Of a stretch of DNA of 64,000 bases, positions 1-8,703 are shown one piece after another. Every line of letters starts with the position of its first letter. Position 1 is the stretch's first letter. The notes under the pieces were generated by a model. That model did no database searches and was not told the origin of the DNA. It saw nothing but the letters and a program-made list of their open reading frames with translations. The stretch spans positions 37,709 to 101,708 of the forward strand of contig JBGAMU010000019.1 of the NCBI GenBank assembly GCA_044222685.1, written 5' to 3'. Origin of the DNA: JAEUPI01 sp044222685 (GTDB taxonomy: Bacteria > Pseudomonadota > Gammaproteobacteria > Burkholderiales > Burkholderiaceae_C). A program made the translations under genes and the position numbers.

Positions 1-2279
1 GCATTGTCGAGCAGCTTCAGACGGTCCGGAGTCACGTCGCCGGTGACGACCAGGGCCGGCAGAGGGTGGCCGAGGCGGGTCTGCAGTTCGGCGATCGCCT
101 GCAGGCCGGTGCGCCCGTGGCGCAGGCGCAGGTCGACGATGGCCGCATGCACCGGCGGCCGGCTGGCACCGAGCCAGTGCGCGATGGCATCGGGCGCATC
201 GGCACCCGGCAGCACGCGATGCCCCCAGCGCTCGAGCACCGCGGTCAGCGCATCGCGAACCTGCGCATCGTCGTCGATCACGATGAGGGTCAGTACTTCG
301 GTCCCGCCGTCGTGCCCTGGCGCAGGCGCGTGATCGACGTGCCACGGCACTCGCGGCAGGTCGATCCAGAAACAGCTGCCGGCACCGGGCCGTGAGCGCA
401 GGCCGAGCGGATGCCGCAGCAACGCGGCGGTGCGCTTCACGATCGACAAGCCCAGGCCCAGGCCCCTGCTGCGGTCGCGTTCGTCGTTGCCGACCTGGAA
501 GAACTCCTGGAACACCAGCTCCTGCGCGGCCGGCTCGATGCCGGCGCCGGTGTCGCGCACCTCGACGCGCCAGTGCGCGGGTCCGGCCTCGCGCAAACGC
601 ACCACGCAGCCGCCGCGAGCGGTGTACTTCAACGCGTTGTCGATCAGATTGCGCAGGCAGCGCTCGAGCAGGGCCGCATCGCTGTCGGCCGCGGCGGCCG
701 GCACGGCCCCTGGCAGATGCAGTCGCAGCTGCAGGCCGCGCTCGCGCGCGCCCAGCTGGTGCTCGTCGACCAGCCGCTGCAGCAAGGCGTCCAGCCGCAG
801 CGGCGCACGATGCAGGCGCACCAGCCCGGCATCGAGTTGCGACAGATCCAGCAAGGCATCGAACAGGCGGCCGAGCGACGTCAACGACGCGCCCATGCGG
901 CCGACCAGCGAGCGCCGCTGCGCGGCAGCCGGCTCGCGCTCGAGCGCGGCCAGGTACATCGCCAGCGCCTGCACGGGTTGGCGCAGATCGTGGCTGGCCG
1001 CAGCGAGGAAGCGCGTCTTGGCGGCATTGGCCGCCTCGAGCTCGTCGTTCAACGCTGCCAGCCGCGCCTGCTCCTGCGTGGCGCGTTCGCGCTCGCGCAG
1101 CGCATCGTCGCGGGCGCGGTGCGCGGCGTCGAGCTCGTGATGAATCTGCAAGGTCAGCCGGCGCGCATGTGCCGATTGCACGGCCGCCTGTTCACGCGCC
1201 GCGGCCGCCTGTCGTTCATACGCCAGCGCCGCGGCGAAGTCGCCGAGCGACTCGCTCGCCAACGCGGCCTGGGCATACAACTGCGCCCGATCCTGCGGAA
1301 ACCGACTGCCGTTCAGCCGATCGTGGTGCCGCTCGATGTAGGGTCGCGCCAGGGCCAGCGCCTGCGCGGCGCGGCCGGTGCGGTTGAAGACGAGGGCCTG
1401 GATCCAGACCCACTCGGCCCGTTCGTGCTGGATGTCGCGCTGCTCGGCCTGCGCCTGATCCAGGAACGCCTGCGCCCGTTCCCAGCGCTCGGCGCGCGCC
1501 AGCGCCATCGCGCACAGCGTCTGCCGAATGTCGCGGTGGCGAGCCGGAAAGCGGTCTTCCAAGGCAATCATGCGGTCGGCCATCGCCACCGCTTCGTCAT
1601 GGCGACCCAGCAGGCTCAACACGCACATGCGATTGGCACCGGCGAGATAGATCACGCCGTACCACTCGGTGTGCTCGCACAGCGACCACGCCTCCTCGCA
1701 CAGCGGCAGCGCATCCTCCAGATTCAGCAGGCTGGACTGCAACCCACCCAGTGAGCCCACCGCAGGCGCAATCAGCTCGGGCTCACCGAGGCGACGGCTC
1801 ATCGCCACCGCCTGGTAGTGCGCGCGCAGCGCGTCGTCGTAGCGCCCCATCATCTCCAGGGTGGCCGCGCGGCGCGTGATCTCCATCTGCCGCACCTGAG
1901 GCAACAGCGCACCGTCGGGCATTGCCAGTGCCTGGTCGGTGACCTGCAGCGCTTCGGCGAGCCGCCCATCGCGCACCCACAGTCCCGCCTGGATGCCGCG
2001 GCTCAACACAAGCGCGTCGATGTCACCGACGTGCTCGAGCCGCGCCTTCGCGCGAGCCAATGCCTGCTCGCAGGCCGGCCGGTCCCCCTGCGCGAGCATG
2101 CCCCACGCCGCGAACAGGTCGGTATAGATCGGCACCCGGCTGTCGAGCGCTGCATCGCCGCGCAGTCGATCCACATAGACCAGAAGCGCTCGTGGATCGG
2201 ACTGCCGCAGCCGCAGACCCTGCAGCAGCACGCCGCGGGCGTCCATCGGGGCTGGCGCAAGCGGGGGCCGATGCAGCAT
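1..2279 (-). CDS. Hybrid sensor histidine kinase with C-terminal receiver domain (partial, runs off the left edge)
   Basis: About 759 residues are visible and the 3' end lies outside the window. The first ~380 residues are helical, TPR-like and contain no clear membrane segment, so the sensor is probably cytoplasmic. A short coiled stretch leads to the H-box AASHDLRQPVQALAMYL with phospho-acceptor His near residue 430. The N-box NLIDNALKYT and the G-boxes VRDTGAGI and GLGLGLSIVKR follow. A receiver domain begins near residue 660 (VIDDDAQVRDAL), with acceptor Asp near 716. The ATG at 2279 is the first in frame; another ATG 11 codons later is possible. The response regulator at 4284 is a likely partner, but this is inferred from proximity. 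A phosphorelay through the receiver domain is also possible. Confidence 0.9.
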   Translation of the reverse strand, partial: MLHRPPLAPAPMDARGVLLQGLRLRQSDPRALLVYVDRLRGDAALDSRVPIYTDLFAAWGMLAQGDRPACEQALARAKARLEHVGDIDALVLSRGIQAGLWVRDGRLAEALQVTDQALAMPDGALLPQVRQMEITRRAATLEMMGRYDDALRAHYQAVAMSRRLGEPELIAPAVGSLGGLQSSLLNLEDALPLCEEAWSLCEHTEWYGVIYLAGANRMCVLSLLGRHDEAVAMADRMIALEDRFPARHRDIRQTLCAMALARAERWERAQAFLDQAQAEQRDIQHERAEWVWIQALVFNRTGRAAQALALARPYIERHHDRLNGSRFPQDRAQLYAQAALASESLGDFAAALAYERQAAAAREQAAVQSAHARRLTLQIHHELDAAHRARDDALRERERATQEQARLAALNDELEAANAAKTRFLAAASHDLRQPVQALAMYLAALEREPAAAQRRSLVGRMGASLTSLGRLFDALLDLSQLDAGLVRLHRAPLRLDALLQRLVDEHQLGARERGLQLRLHLPGAVPAAAADSDAALLERCLRNLIDNALKYTARGGCVVRLREAGPAHWRVEVRDTGAGIEPAAQELVFQEFFQVGNDERDRSRGLGLGLSIVKRTAALLRHPLGLRSRPGAGSCFWIDLPRVPWHVDHAPAPGHDGGTEVLTLIVIDDDAQVRDALTAVLERWGHRVLPGADAPDAIAHWLGASRPPVHAAIVDLRLRHGRTGLQAIAELQTRLGHPLPALVVTGDVTPDRLKLLDN

Positions 2280-2385
2280 GGGGGTGATCGTAGGGCAAGG
2301 CAGTGCCCTGCCATCAGCGGCCATGCGCCCGCTGCGGCCGAGTGGACCCCAGCGGGCGCGACGAGCTCGTCAAGCCGTGCCGCCG

Positions 2386-4053
2386 TCAGCGGAAGCTGGC
2401 CGCCTGCTGGGCCTGGCCCGACGTGCCGCCATACACCAGCGTGGCGTTGCCACGGGCGCCCATGGTCACGTGGGTCAGCTGGTTGTTGCTGTCGCCCACT
2501 TCCACCGTGTCGCGCCAGCCGGACAGGCGGTCGTGGAAGCGCCGCGCGAACACGTGACTCACCGGTGTGTCACCGGACGACACGCGCTCCTGCCAGGTGA
2601 CGATGAAGTTGTTGTCGGCATCGACGTCGGTCACCTTCGGCGCGTAGACGCCGAGTGCGGTGTTCAGGAAATTGCTCGTGCTCGGGGCGCTGACGGGTTC
2701 AGGCGCGGTCCACTGGCCGTTGCCCTGGTCGATCCAGCGGTACAGGCGCGTCGAGCCGCCCGAGCCGCAGCAGGAGACGCCGAAGACGTGGATGCGGTCG
2801 TTGTTGTCGACCACCGCATCCGGGCCCGACGCGTAGGCATTCGCCACCGGCGCAGGGCCGGCCAGCACGACGTTGCTGGCCGCGAGGTCTAGCCGCGATG
2901 CCAGCACCGAGCCGAGTCGGTTGCTCGTCAGCAGCACGGCCTTGCCGCTGCGGTTGGTGCGCAGCACCTCGAGCGGTTGGGTACTGGAGTCCACCGTGGT
3001 CAGCGTGGTGCCCCAGCCCTGGCCGGCCGGGCGGCGGTTGACCACCGTGCCCACGCCGGTGTGCCGCCAGGCGGCCAGCACGTTGCCGGCAGCATCGGCC
3101 ACGATGCGCGGCGACTCGGTCTCGGTGGACTCCAGCTCGACGGCCACCGGCGTGCCCAGTGTGTTGCCGTTGATCGTGTAGGTGCGGGCCACGACATCAT
3201 GCGGACCCGAATTGCCGACGCGTTCGCGCCAGACGATCTCGAAGCTGTCGTTGCCCACCGCCGCCACCGCCGGAGCGAGCGCGCTGGTGGCGTTGAAGGA
3301 GTTGATGCGTGTGGGCAGCAGGGCCCACGAGCCGGCGGCATTGGCATCCGGGCCGGGCGTGTACAGCGCGCCGCCCACGATGCCGTTGCGATGCCACACG
3401 GCCAGCACGTGGCCGGCCCCGTTGGCCGCCGCGGCGATCGAGGTGGAGGCCACGCTCAGCGCATCGGACGTCTGCAGCACGTCGTTGCCGGGCGCCGTGA
3501 AGGCGTTGGCCTGCGTGGAGTCGTTCGAACGCAGCTGGATGCGGGCCATGACACCGGCCGCCAGGTTGTTGCCGTTGATCGCCAGCAGATGGGTATGACC
3601 GTTGCTGTCGACCACGGTGGCCACATCGCGTGCACCGCTGCCCAGCGCGTCGAGCGGCGGGCTCCACGTGCGCTCGTTCACCGTCACGGCGGCATCGGCG
3701 CTGGTGGTGGTGCCCATCGTATTGGTCAGGCCCACCCGGTACTGCTGGCTGCCGACCACGAGCGCGGCCGGGCCGATGTCGAGCTCGCTCGCGTTGGCAC
3801 CCAGGACGTCGGCCTGGCGTGCCAGGTCGAACCACTGGTAGGCGATCGCGCCGGCGTCGGTCGTCGCCGCCACCGACATCGTGCCGACGGCGCCCTCGGC
3901 GAGCGTCAGGCTCTCCGGCTGGGATGTGATCACCGGCGCACTGCCGGTGGGCGGCAGCGGAACGAAGTCGCCGCCGCAGGCAGTCACCAGCGCGGTGATC
4001 GAGGCGAGCGCCAGTGCGTGGCGAGCGGTTGGCAGCTTAAGGGAAACGGGCAT
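2386..4053 (-). CDS. Predicted outer-membrane lipoprotein with Ig-like region and repeat-rich (propeller-like) body
   Basis: The 555-residue product starts with a lipoprotein signal peptide (hydrophobic stretch ending LVTAC, lipid-anchored Cys26). A segment of about 90 residues follows that resembles bacterial Ig-like domains (PVITSQPESLTLAEG). The remainder contains repeated units with Asn/Asp-Gly turns and 'VLAVWHRNG', 'VLAAWRHTG', 'FIVTWQERV'-type strands, as in sialidase or beta-propeller proteins. I do not recognise an enzymatic motif. It is probably surface or periplasmic and involved in binding. It lies between the hybrid kinase and the divergent response regulator, so it may be a target of that two-component system (inference). 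Confidence 0.75.
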   Translation of the reverse strand: MPVSLKLPTARHALALASITALVTACGGDFVPLPPTGSAPVITSQPESLTLAEGAVGTMSVAATTDAGAIAYQWFDLARQADVLGANASELDIGPAALVVGSQQYRVGLTNTMGTTTSADAAVTVNERTWSPPLDALGSGARDVATVVDSNGHTHLLAINGNNLAAGVMARIQLRSNDSTQANAFTAPGNDVLQTSDALSVASTSIAAAANGAGHVLAVWHRNGIVGGALYTPGPDANAAGSWALLPTRINSFNATSALAPAVAAVGNDSFEIVWRERVGNSGPHDVVARTYTINGNTLGTPVAVELESTETESPRIVADAAGNVLAAWRHTGVGTVVNRRPAGQGWGTTLTTVDSSTQPLEVLRTNRSGKAVLLTSNRLGSVLASRLDLAASNVVLAGPAPVANAYASGPDAVVDNNDRIHVFGVSCCGSGGSTRLYRWIDQGNGQWTAPEPVSAPSTSNFLNTALGVYAPKVTDVDADNNFIVTWQERVSSGDTPVSHVFARRFHDRLSGWRDTVEVGDSNNQLTHVTMGARGNATLVYGGTSGQAQQAASFR

Positions 4054-4106
4054 GTCGGCTCCTTGGGTTGTGGACGGAGCGGACTGTGCGAACGCGGCCC
4101 CCGGAA

Positions 4107-4118
4107 CGGACCTGTCCG
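4107..4118. promoter_or_regulatory. Short palindrome CGGAC-CT-GTCCG in divergent intergenic region
   Basis: A perfect 5+2+5 inverted repeat lies 54 bases upstream of the lipoprotein start. It shares the CGGAC/GTCCG half-sites and the flanking GGAAC with the longer palindrome at 4229-4246. A regulator operator is plausible, but nothing here proves binding. Confidence 0.4.
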
Positions 4119-4228
4119 CCTGGCCAGTTCGTGAGTCTTGCCCGCCCGTCGAGCGGACATCGCGTGATGCGCGGCACGAACGCGCGCACGGGCCCGATGC
4201 CGATCGCCACGGTCTTCGAGCGGCGGAA

Positions 4229-4246
4229 CCTGTCCGAACGGACAGG
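4229..4246. promoter_or_regulatory. Perfect palindrome CCTGTCCG-AA-CGGACAGG upstream of response regulator gene
   Basis: An 8+2+8 perfect inverted repeat ends 37 bases before the response-regulator ATG at 4284. With the related repeat at 4107 it is a candidate operator for the adjacent NarL-type regulator (autoregulation and control of the divergent lipoprotein). This is inference from symmetry and position only. Confidence 0.45.
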
Positions 4247-4283
4247 GTGCGAGCCCGACACCCGGCGATATCATCGGCCGGCC

Positions 4284-4916
4284 ATGGTGATCATCGAGCG
4301 CGCAGAAGTCCTGATCGTCGAGGACCATCCGCTGTACAGCGACGGCGTCGTCAGCCTGCTGGCGCGACACGCGCCGCAGGTGCGATGCCAGGTCGCGGCC
4401 GACGCACCGAGCGCGCTCGGTGCGCTGATGCACAACGGTGGCGTCGACCTGGTCCTGGCCGACCATCGCCTGCCGGGCGGGATGGACGGGCTGGCGCTGC
4501 TCGAACAGGTGGTGCGGCTGTACCCGACCGCCGGCCGGGTGCTGATGTCCGGCAGCGACGATGCCCAGCTCGCGGCGCGCGCGCGAGCCATTGGTGCGAT
4601 GGGCTATCTGCCGAAATCGCTCGAGCCGTTGGCCTGGATCGCCGCGCTGCGGTCGGTGCTGGCCGGTGAACCGTGGTTTCCGCCTCGCTCGGCAGAAGGC
4701 GCCGGTGGCCTCACGCCACGTCAGCGGCGCATCCTCGAACGCATCGCCTGCGGGCAGACCAACAAGCTGATCGCGCGCGAGCTCGGCATCACCGAGCGCA
4801 CGATCAAGTACCACCTGGCCGAGATCTTCGAACGCCTCGGCGCCGGCAGTCGGGCCGAAGCGGTGGCGCGCGCGTCGGCGCAGGGCTGGATCGCGCTGCG
4901 CGAGCGCGCAGCCTGA
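4284..4916 (+). CDS. NarL/FixJ-type (LuxR family) response regulator
   Basis: The 210-residue protein has a receiver domain followed by a LuxR-type helix-turn-helix. The receiver shows the acidic pair in LIVEDHPLYSDG (residues 10-21), phospho-acceptor Asp60 in LADHRLPGG, and conserved Lys111 in GYLPKS. The DNA-binding part (142-205) has the family signature LTPRQRRILERIACGQTNKL and GITERTIKYHLAEIFERLGA. An upstream in-frame extension exists, but the receiver begins directly at the ATG chosen here. It is the probable output of the hybrid kinase at the left edge. Its regulon is unknown; the palindromes just upstream are candidate sites. Confidence 0.9.
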   Translation: MVIIERAEVLIVEDHPLYSDGVVSLLARHAPQVRCQVAADAPSALGALMHNGGVDLVLADHRLPGGMDGLALLEQVVRLYPTAGRVLMSGSDDAQLAARARAIGAMGYLPKSLEPLAWIAALRSVLAGEPWFPPRSAEGAGGLTPRQRRILERIACGQTNKLIARELGITERTIKYHLAEIFERLGAGSRAEAVARASAQGWIALRERAA

Positions 4917-4952
4917 ACGCCGCACGCGCCCGCCCGCGCGGCGCGGCCCGGC

Positions 4953-5936
4953 TCAGTTGACCGCGTCCGAGCCGCCCGCCTGGTCGCGCACCGGCGTGAA
5001 CAGCCCGCCGGCGTCGACCGCGTCGAAGTGATAGAGCTGGCCGCAGAAGTCGCAACCCACCTCGGCCTCGCCGCGCTCGGCGATCAGCGACTCGACTTCC
5101 TCGCGACCGAGCCCGCGCAGCATGCCGGCGACGCGCCCGCGCGAGCAGGTGCACGAGAAGCGCGGGCGCAGCGGCGAGAACACGCGCAACGTCTCCTCCC
5201 AGAACAGCCGCCGCAGGATCGTCTCGGGCGCCAGCGTCAGCAGCTCCTCGCGCGTCAGCGTGGCGGCCAGCAGCGCGATGCGATTGAAGTCCTCGCTGCG
5301 GCCGATCTGGTCTTCGTCGCCCGACTTCCAGGCCGTGCCCGACAGGTTGGCCTGGCCCTGCGCGGGCAGGCGCTGGATCAGCAGCCCGGCCGCGGCCTCG
5401 TCGTCGGCGGCGAGCACCAGGCGTGTGTCGAGCTGCTCGGACTGCAGCATGTAGTGCTCCAGCACCTGCGCCAATGCCTGCAGCGGCTCGCGCCGGTCGC
5501 CATGCAGCGGCACCACGCCCTGGTAGGGCTGTTGTCCGGGCAGGCGATCGGCCGGGTCGAGCGTGATCGCGCAGCGGCCGCCGCCGTGCAGGTTGAGCAG
5601 CGCCTCCAGGCGCGCGTCGGCGGGCACGTCGCCCACCACCTTGGCGGTCGAGCGGAAGCCGAGGTCCGAGCGCGCCTCGGCCACCGCGAGCTTGACCGGC
5701 CCGTCGCCGTGCATCTGCAGGATCAGCGCGCCGTTGAACTTGATGTTGGCCTGCATCAGGCAGGCCGCCGCGCTCATTTCGCCGAGCAGCGCACGCACCG
5801 GCGCCGAGAACGCGTGGCCGCCATCGCTGGCCGTCGCGCGGCGCGACAGCAGCTCGCGCCAGCCCTCGCGCAGCTGCACCAGGGCGCCGCGCACCGGAAG
5901 GCCTTCGAAGAGGAACTTGTGCAGGCTGTCGGACAT
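4953..5936 (-). CDS. hslO: Hsp33 redox-regulated chaperone
   Basis: Hsp33 is a cytosolic holdase activated by oxidative stress, which releases zinc and forms disulfides in its C-terminal redox switch. The 327-residue product has the family's usual length. It carries all four switch cysteines: C262-x-C264 in FSCTCSRGR and C295-xx-C298 in GCDFCGQLYHF. The N-terminal substrate-binding domain includes SDSLHKFLFEG and the GQANLSGTAWKSGDEDQIGR region typical of the family. The start ATG at 5936 matches family N-termini; the reading frame stays open far upstream, but that extension reads as unrelated shadow sequence. It is divergent from the DUF455 gene. Confidence 0.96.
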   Translation of the reverse strand: MSDSLHKFLFEGLPVRGALVQLREGWRELLSRRATASDGGHAFSAPVRALLGEMSAAACLMQANIKFNGALILQMHGDGPVKLAVAEARSDLGFRSTAKVVGDVPADARLEALLNLHGGGRCAITLDPADRLPGQQPYQGVVPLHGDRREPLQALAQVLEHYMLQSEQLDTRLVLAADDEAAAGLLIQRLPAQGQANLSGTAWKSGDEDQIGRSEDFNRIALLAATLTREELLTLAPETILRRLFWEETLRVFSPLRPRFSCTCSRGRVAGMLRGLGREEVESLIAERGEAEVGCDFCGQLYHFDAVDAGGLFTPVRDQAGGSDAVN

Positions 5937-6005
5937 GACTTCTCGGTGAAACGAAATGGGCGGCTTCGCCCGGGGCCCGAGCACTGCGCCGATATCATCG
6001 CAGAG

Positions 6006-6824
6006 ATGGAATTGCGGCACCGGGCGCTCGGCTTGCTGGCTTGCGCCGATGTCGCGGCCAAGGTGGACGGCGCCCGTGCGCTGGGGTTGAACGCAGCCGA
6101 TGCACCGCTCGACGCCGGGGCGGTGCTCGATGCCGGCGAGCAGGCCCTGCCCGGCCGGCCGGCCCTGCCCCGGCTGGTCGAGCCGGCGAAAGTGCCGCGG
6201 CGCTCGGCCTTCACGCCGGAGGGTCGCGCAGCGCTGCTGCACGCGGTGGCGCACATCGAATTCAACGCGATCAACCTGGCGCTCGACGCGATCTGGCGCT
6301 TCGCCGGGCTGCCGCCCGACTACTACACCGACTGGGCGCGTGTCGCCTCCGAAGAGGCGCTGCACTTCTCGCTGGTGCAGCAACACCTGCACACGATCGG
6401 TCGGCGCTACGGCGAGTTCGACGCCCACGACGGCCTGTGGACGATGGTCGAGCGCACGCGCGGCGATGTCGTCGCGCGCATGGCGCTGGTGCCGCGCACA
6501 CTCGAGGCGCGCGGCCTCGACGCCACGCCGGCGATGCGCGCCAAGTTCGCCGCCGCCGGCGACACGCGAGCGGCCGAGATCCTCGACGTCATCCTGCGCG
6601 ACGAGATCGGTCACGTGGCGATCGGCAACCGCTGGTACCGATGGTTGTGCGCACGCGATGGGCTCGACCCGTTCGAACACGCGCGGCAACTGGCCCGTCA
6701 GCACCGCGCACCGCCGCTGCGGCCGCCGTTCAACCGCAGCGCGCGGCTGGCGGCCGGCTTCTCGGCCGAGGAACTCGATCACCTCGAAAGCGCCGCGCGC
6801 GCGGCCGCCGCGTTGCCGCGCTAG
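6006..6824 (+). CDS. DUF455 family ferritin-like protein
   Basis: The 272-residue protein is a DUF455 family member with a ferritin-like four-helix core. Candidate di-metal ligands are seen in HIEFNAINLALD, ASEEALHFSLV and RDEIGHVAIGNRWY, which supply the spaced Glu/His pattern. The function is not established; relatives are annotated as rRNA- or tRNA-associated hydroxylase-like or simply unknown. The 3' end overlaps the convergent xerD stop by four bases. Confidence 0.85.
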   Translation: MELRHRALGLLACADVAAKVDGARALGLNAADAPLDAGAVLDAGEQALPGRPALPRLVEPAKVPRRSAFTPEGRAALLHAVAHIEFNAINLALDAIWRFAGLPPDYYTDWARVASEEALHFSLVQQHLHTIGRRYGEFDAHDGLWTMVERTRGDVVARMALVPRTLEARGLDATPAMRAKFAAAGDTRAAEILDVILRDEIGHVAIGNRWYRWLCARDGLDPFEHARQLARQHRAPPLRPPFNRSARLAAGFSAEELDHLESAARAAAALPR

Positions 6825-7750
6825 CCGCGCGGGTGGTGCTGCGCGTGCAGCTGGCGCAGGCGCTCGCGCGCGACGTGGGTGTAGATGGTGGTGGTCGAGA
6901 TGTCGGCATGACCGAGCAGCATCTGCACGGCGCGAAGGTCGGCGCCGTGGTTCAGCAGGTGCGTGGCGAACGCATGGCGCAGCGTGTGCGGCGACAGCGC
7001 GGCGCGCAGCCCGGCCGCCTGCGCGTGGCGCTTGATGATCTTCCAGAACATCTGCCGCGTCATCGCCGCGCCGCGCCCGGTGACGAACAGCGCGTCGGTC
7101 GTCTGCCGGCCGAGGATGGCCTGGCGTGCCTCGCGCAGGTAGCGCTCGATCCACACCTGCGCCTCGGCGCCGAACGGCACCAGGCGCTCCTTGGAGCCCT
7201 TGCCCATCACGCGCAGCACGCCTTCGTTGAGCGACAGGTGCACCGATTTGAGCTCGACCAGCTCGCTGACGCGCAGGCCGCTGGCGTACATCAGCTCCAG
7301 CATCGCGCGGTCGCGCAGACCGAGCGGCGTGCCGACGTCGGGCGCTTGCAGCAGCGCGTCGACCTGGGCCTCCGACATCGTCTTCGGCACCCGCATCGGC
7401 TGCTTGGCCGAGGCCAGGCGCAGGGTCGGGTCCGCCTGCACCAGGTGTTCTCGCAGCGCCCATCGGAAGTAGCGCTTGAACACGCTCAGTCGCCGATTGG
7501 CCGTGGTGGCACGGCTGGCGCCATGGCGGTGCGCCATGTACGCGAGCAGGTCGGACTCGACGCTGCTGTCGATCGCACGCGCATGCGTGTCGGCCAGCCA
7601 GCGCGCGTACAAGGTCAGGTCGCGCGCATAGGCGGCGGTGGTCTGCGCGACCAGCCCGTCCTCCAGCCATAGCGCCTCGCAGAACCGGCGCACACCGGCC
7701 TGGCTGGCCCGCAGGGCCGGCGTCGGCGCCGCGGCGGCCTCAGTGGTCAC
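6821..7750 (-). CDS. xerD: Tyrosine recombinase XerD
   Basis: XerD works with XerC at the dif site to resolve chromosome dimers at the division septum. The 309-residue protein has the SAM-like core-binding domain (residues ~20-105) and a catalytic domain with all expected residues: Arg160 (ASGLRVSEL), Lys184 (MGKGSKERLVPFG), His255/Arg258 (SPHTLRHAFATH), His281 and nucleophile Tyr290 (LLGHADISTTTIYTHV). MSEAQVDALL and LSLNEGVLRVMGKGSKE favour XerD over XerC. The start overlaps the upstream NDUFA9-like gene by 11 bases, so the two are probably cotranscribed. Confidence 0.95.
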   Translation of the reverse strand: MTTEAAAAPTPALRASQAGVRRFCEALWLEDGLVAQTTAAYARDLTLYARWLADTHARAIDSSVESDLLAYMAHRHGASRATTANRRLSVFKRYFRWALREHLVQADPTLRLASAKQPMRVPKTMSEAQVDALLQAPDVGTPLGLRDRAMLELMYASGLRVSELVELKSVHLSLNEGVLRVMGKGSKERLVPFGAEAQVWIERYLREARQAILGRQTTDALFVTGRGAAMTRQMFWKIIKRHAQAAGLRAALSPHTLRHAFATHLLNHGADLRAVQMLLGHADISTTTIYTHVARERLRQLHAQHHPRG

Positions 7751-8693
7751 GGTGCAGGCTGCGCCAGCGGCGCAACTCGCCGTCCAGCGCGCCGCCTGCG
7801 TCGTCCTCGGCCCAGGCCTGGGCGATCGGCGTGGCGGGCAGGCCCAGCTCCTTCAGCCCCGGCAGCGCACCGCTGGCGACATTGGGATGCGCCATCGAGC
7901 GCAGGTTGTCGCGCGACATCAGCGGTTCGCCGGGCAGGTGCTCGAGCAGCCAGGCCTGCGCGGAACCGAGCAACGCCGGCAGAGGGAGCACCGGCCGCGC
8001 ATGCCCGTCGCGCGCACCGGCCAGGCGGACGAGTTCGGCCAGTGTGTAGACCTGCGGGCCGGCGATCTCGTAGGTGCGCCCGACGGTGTGCGGGTCGTCG
8101 ACGCAGCGCTGCAGCGCCGCCGCCACGTCGCGCACCCAGACCGGCTGGAATTTCGCCGTCGCGCTCGGCAAGGCCAGCAGCGGGAGCAGGCGCTGCAGCC
8201 GGCGGAACAGGTTGAGGAAACGATCCTCGGCACCGAAGATGACCGACGGCCGCAGGATCGTCAGCGGCACGCGGGCCGCCTGCAGCGCCAGCTCGCCCTC
8301 GGCCTTGCTGCGCAGGTAGTCGGACGTCGCGGCCGGCCCGACGCCCAGCGCGCTGACATGGACCACCCGCACGCCGCCAGCCGCGTGACACGCGGCGCCG
8401 AGCCGGCGCGGCAGCTCGACATGCACGCGTTCGAACGCCGCCGGCGTGCCGTGCAGGATCGCGACCAGGTTGACCACCACGTCGGCATCGGCGACCAGCC
8501 GGGCCAGCGCATGCGGATCGTGGACGTTGGCCTCGACCAGCTCGAGGTTCGGGATCGTGCGCAGCACGGAGCCGCGGCCGACACGGCGCGTCGGCACCCG
8601 GAAGTGCCAGGCCGCGCCATCAGCGGCACAGCGGATCAGGAAGGTCCGTCCGACGAAGCCAGTGCCCCCCAAGACGACAACTCGACGTGTCAT
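7740..8693 (-). CDS. NDUFA9-like NAD(P)-binding epimerase/dehydratase family protein
   Basis: An atypical short-chain dehydrogenase of 317 residues. The Rossmann motif VVLGGTGFVGR lies at the N-terminus (residues ~6-16), followed by VVVNLVAILHG and VVHVSALGVGPAATSDYLRSKAEGE-like segments (the Tyr-xxx-Lys is replaced by YLRSK). These are typical of the 'complex I NDUFA9 subunit family' of bacterial proteins. The substrate is unknown; related proteins are linked to quinone or lipid metabolism. It sits 10 bases from the Bug-protein stop and overlaps xerD, which suggests one transcriptional unit. Confidence 0.85.
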   Translation of the reverse strand: MTRRVVVLGGTGFVGRTFLIRCAADGAAWHFRVPTRRVGRGSVLRTIPNLELVEANVHDPHALARLVADADVVVNLVAILHGTPAAFERVHVELPRRLGAACHAAGGVRVVHVSALGVGPAATSDYLRSKAEGELALQAARVPLTILRPSVIFGAEDRFLNLFRRLQRLLPLLALPSATAKFQPVWVRDVAAALQRCVDDPHTVGRTYEIAGPQVYTLAELVRLAGARDGHARPVLPLPALLGSAQAWLLEHLPGEPLMSRDNLRSMAHPNVASGALPGLKELGLPATPIAQAWAEDDAGGALDGELRRWRSLHRDH

Positions 8694-8703
8694 GGACGCG
8701 AGT

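Noticed and set aside
4953..7670. Very long leftward open frame (about 905 codons) reaching past hslO
   Set aside because: Only the last 327 codons match a protein family (Hsp33). The upstream part is the antisense shadow of the DUF455 gene and xerD, and its composition is typical of GC-rich shadow frames.
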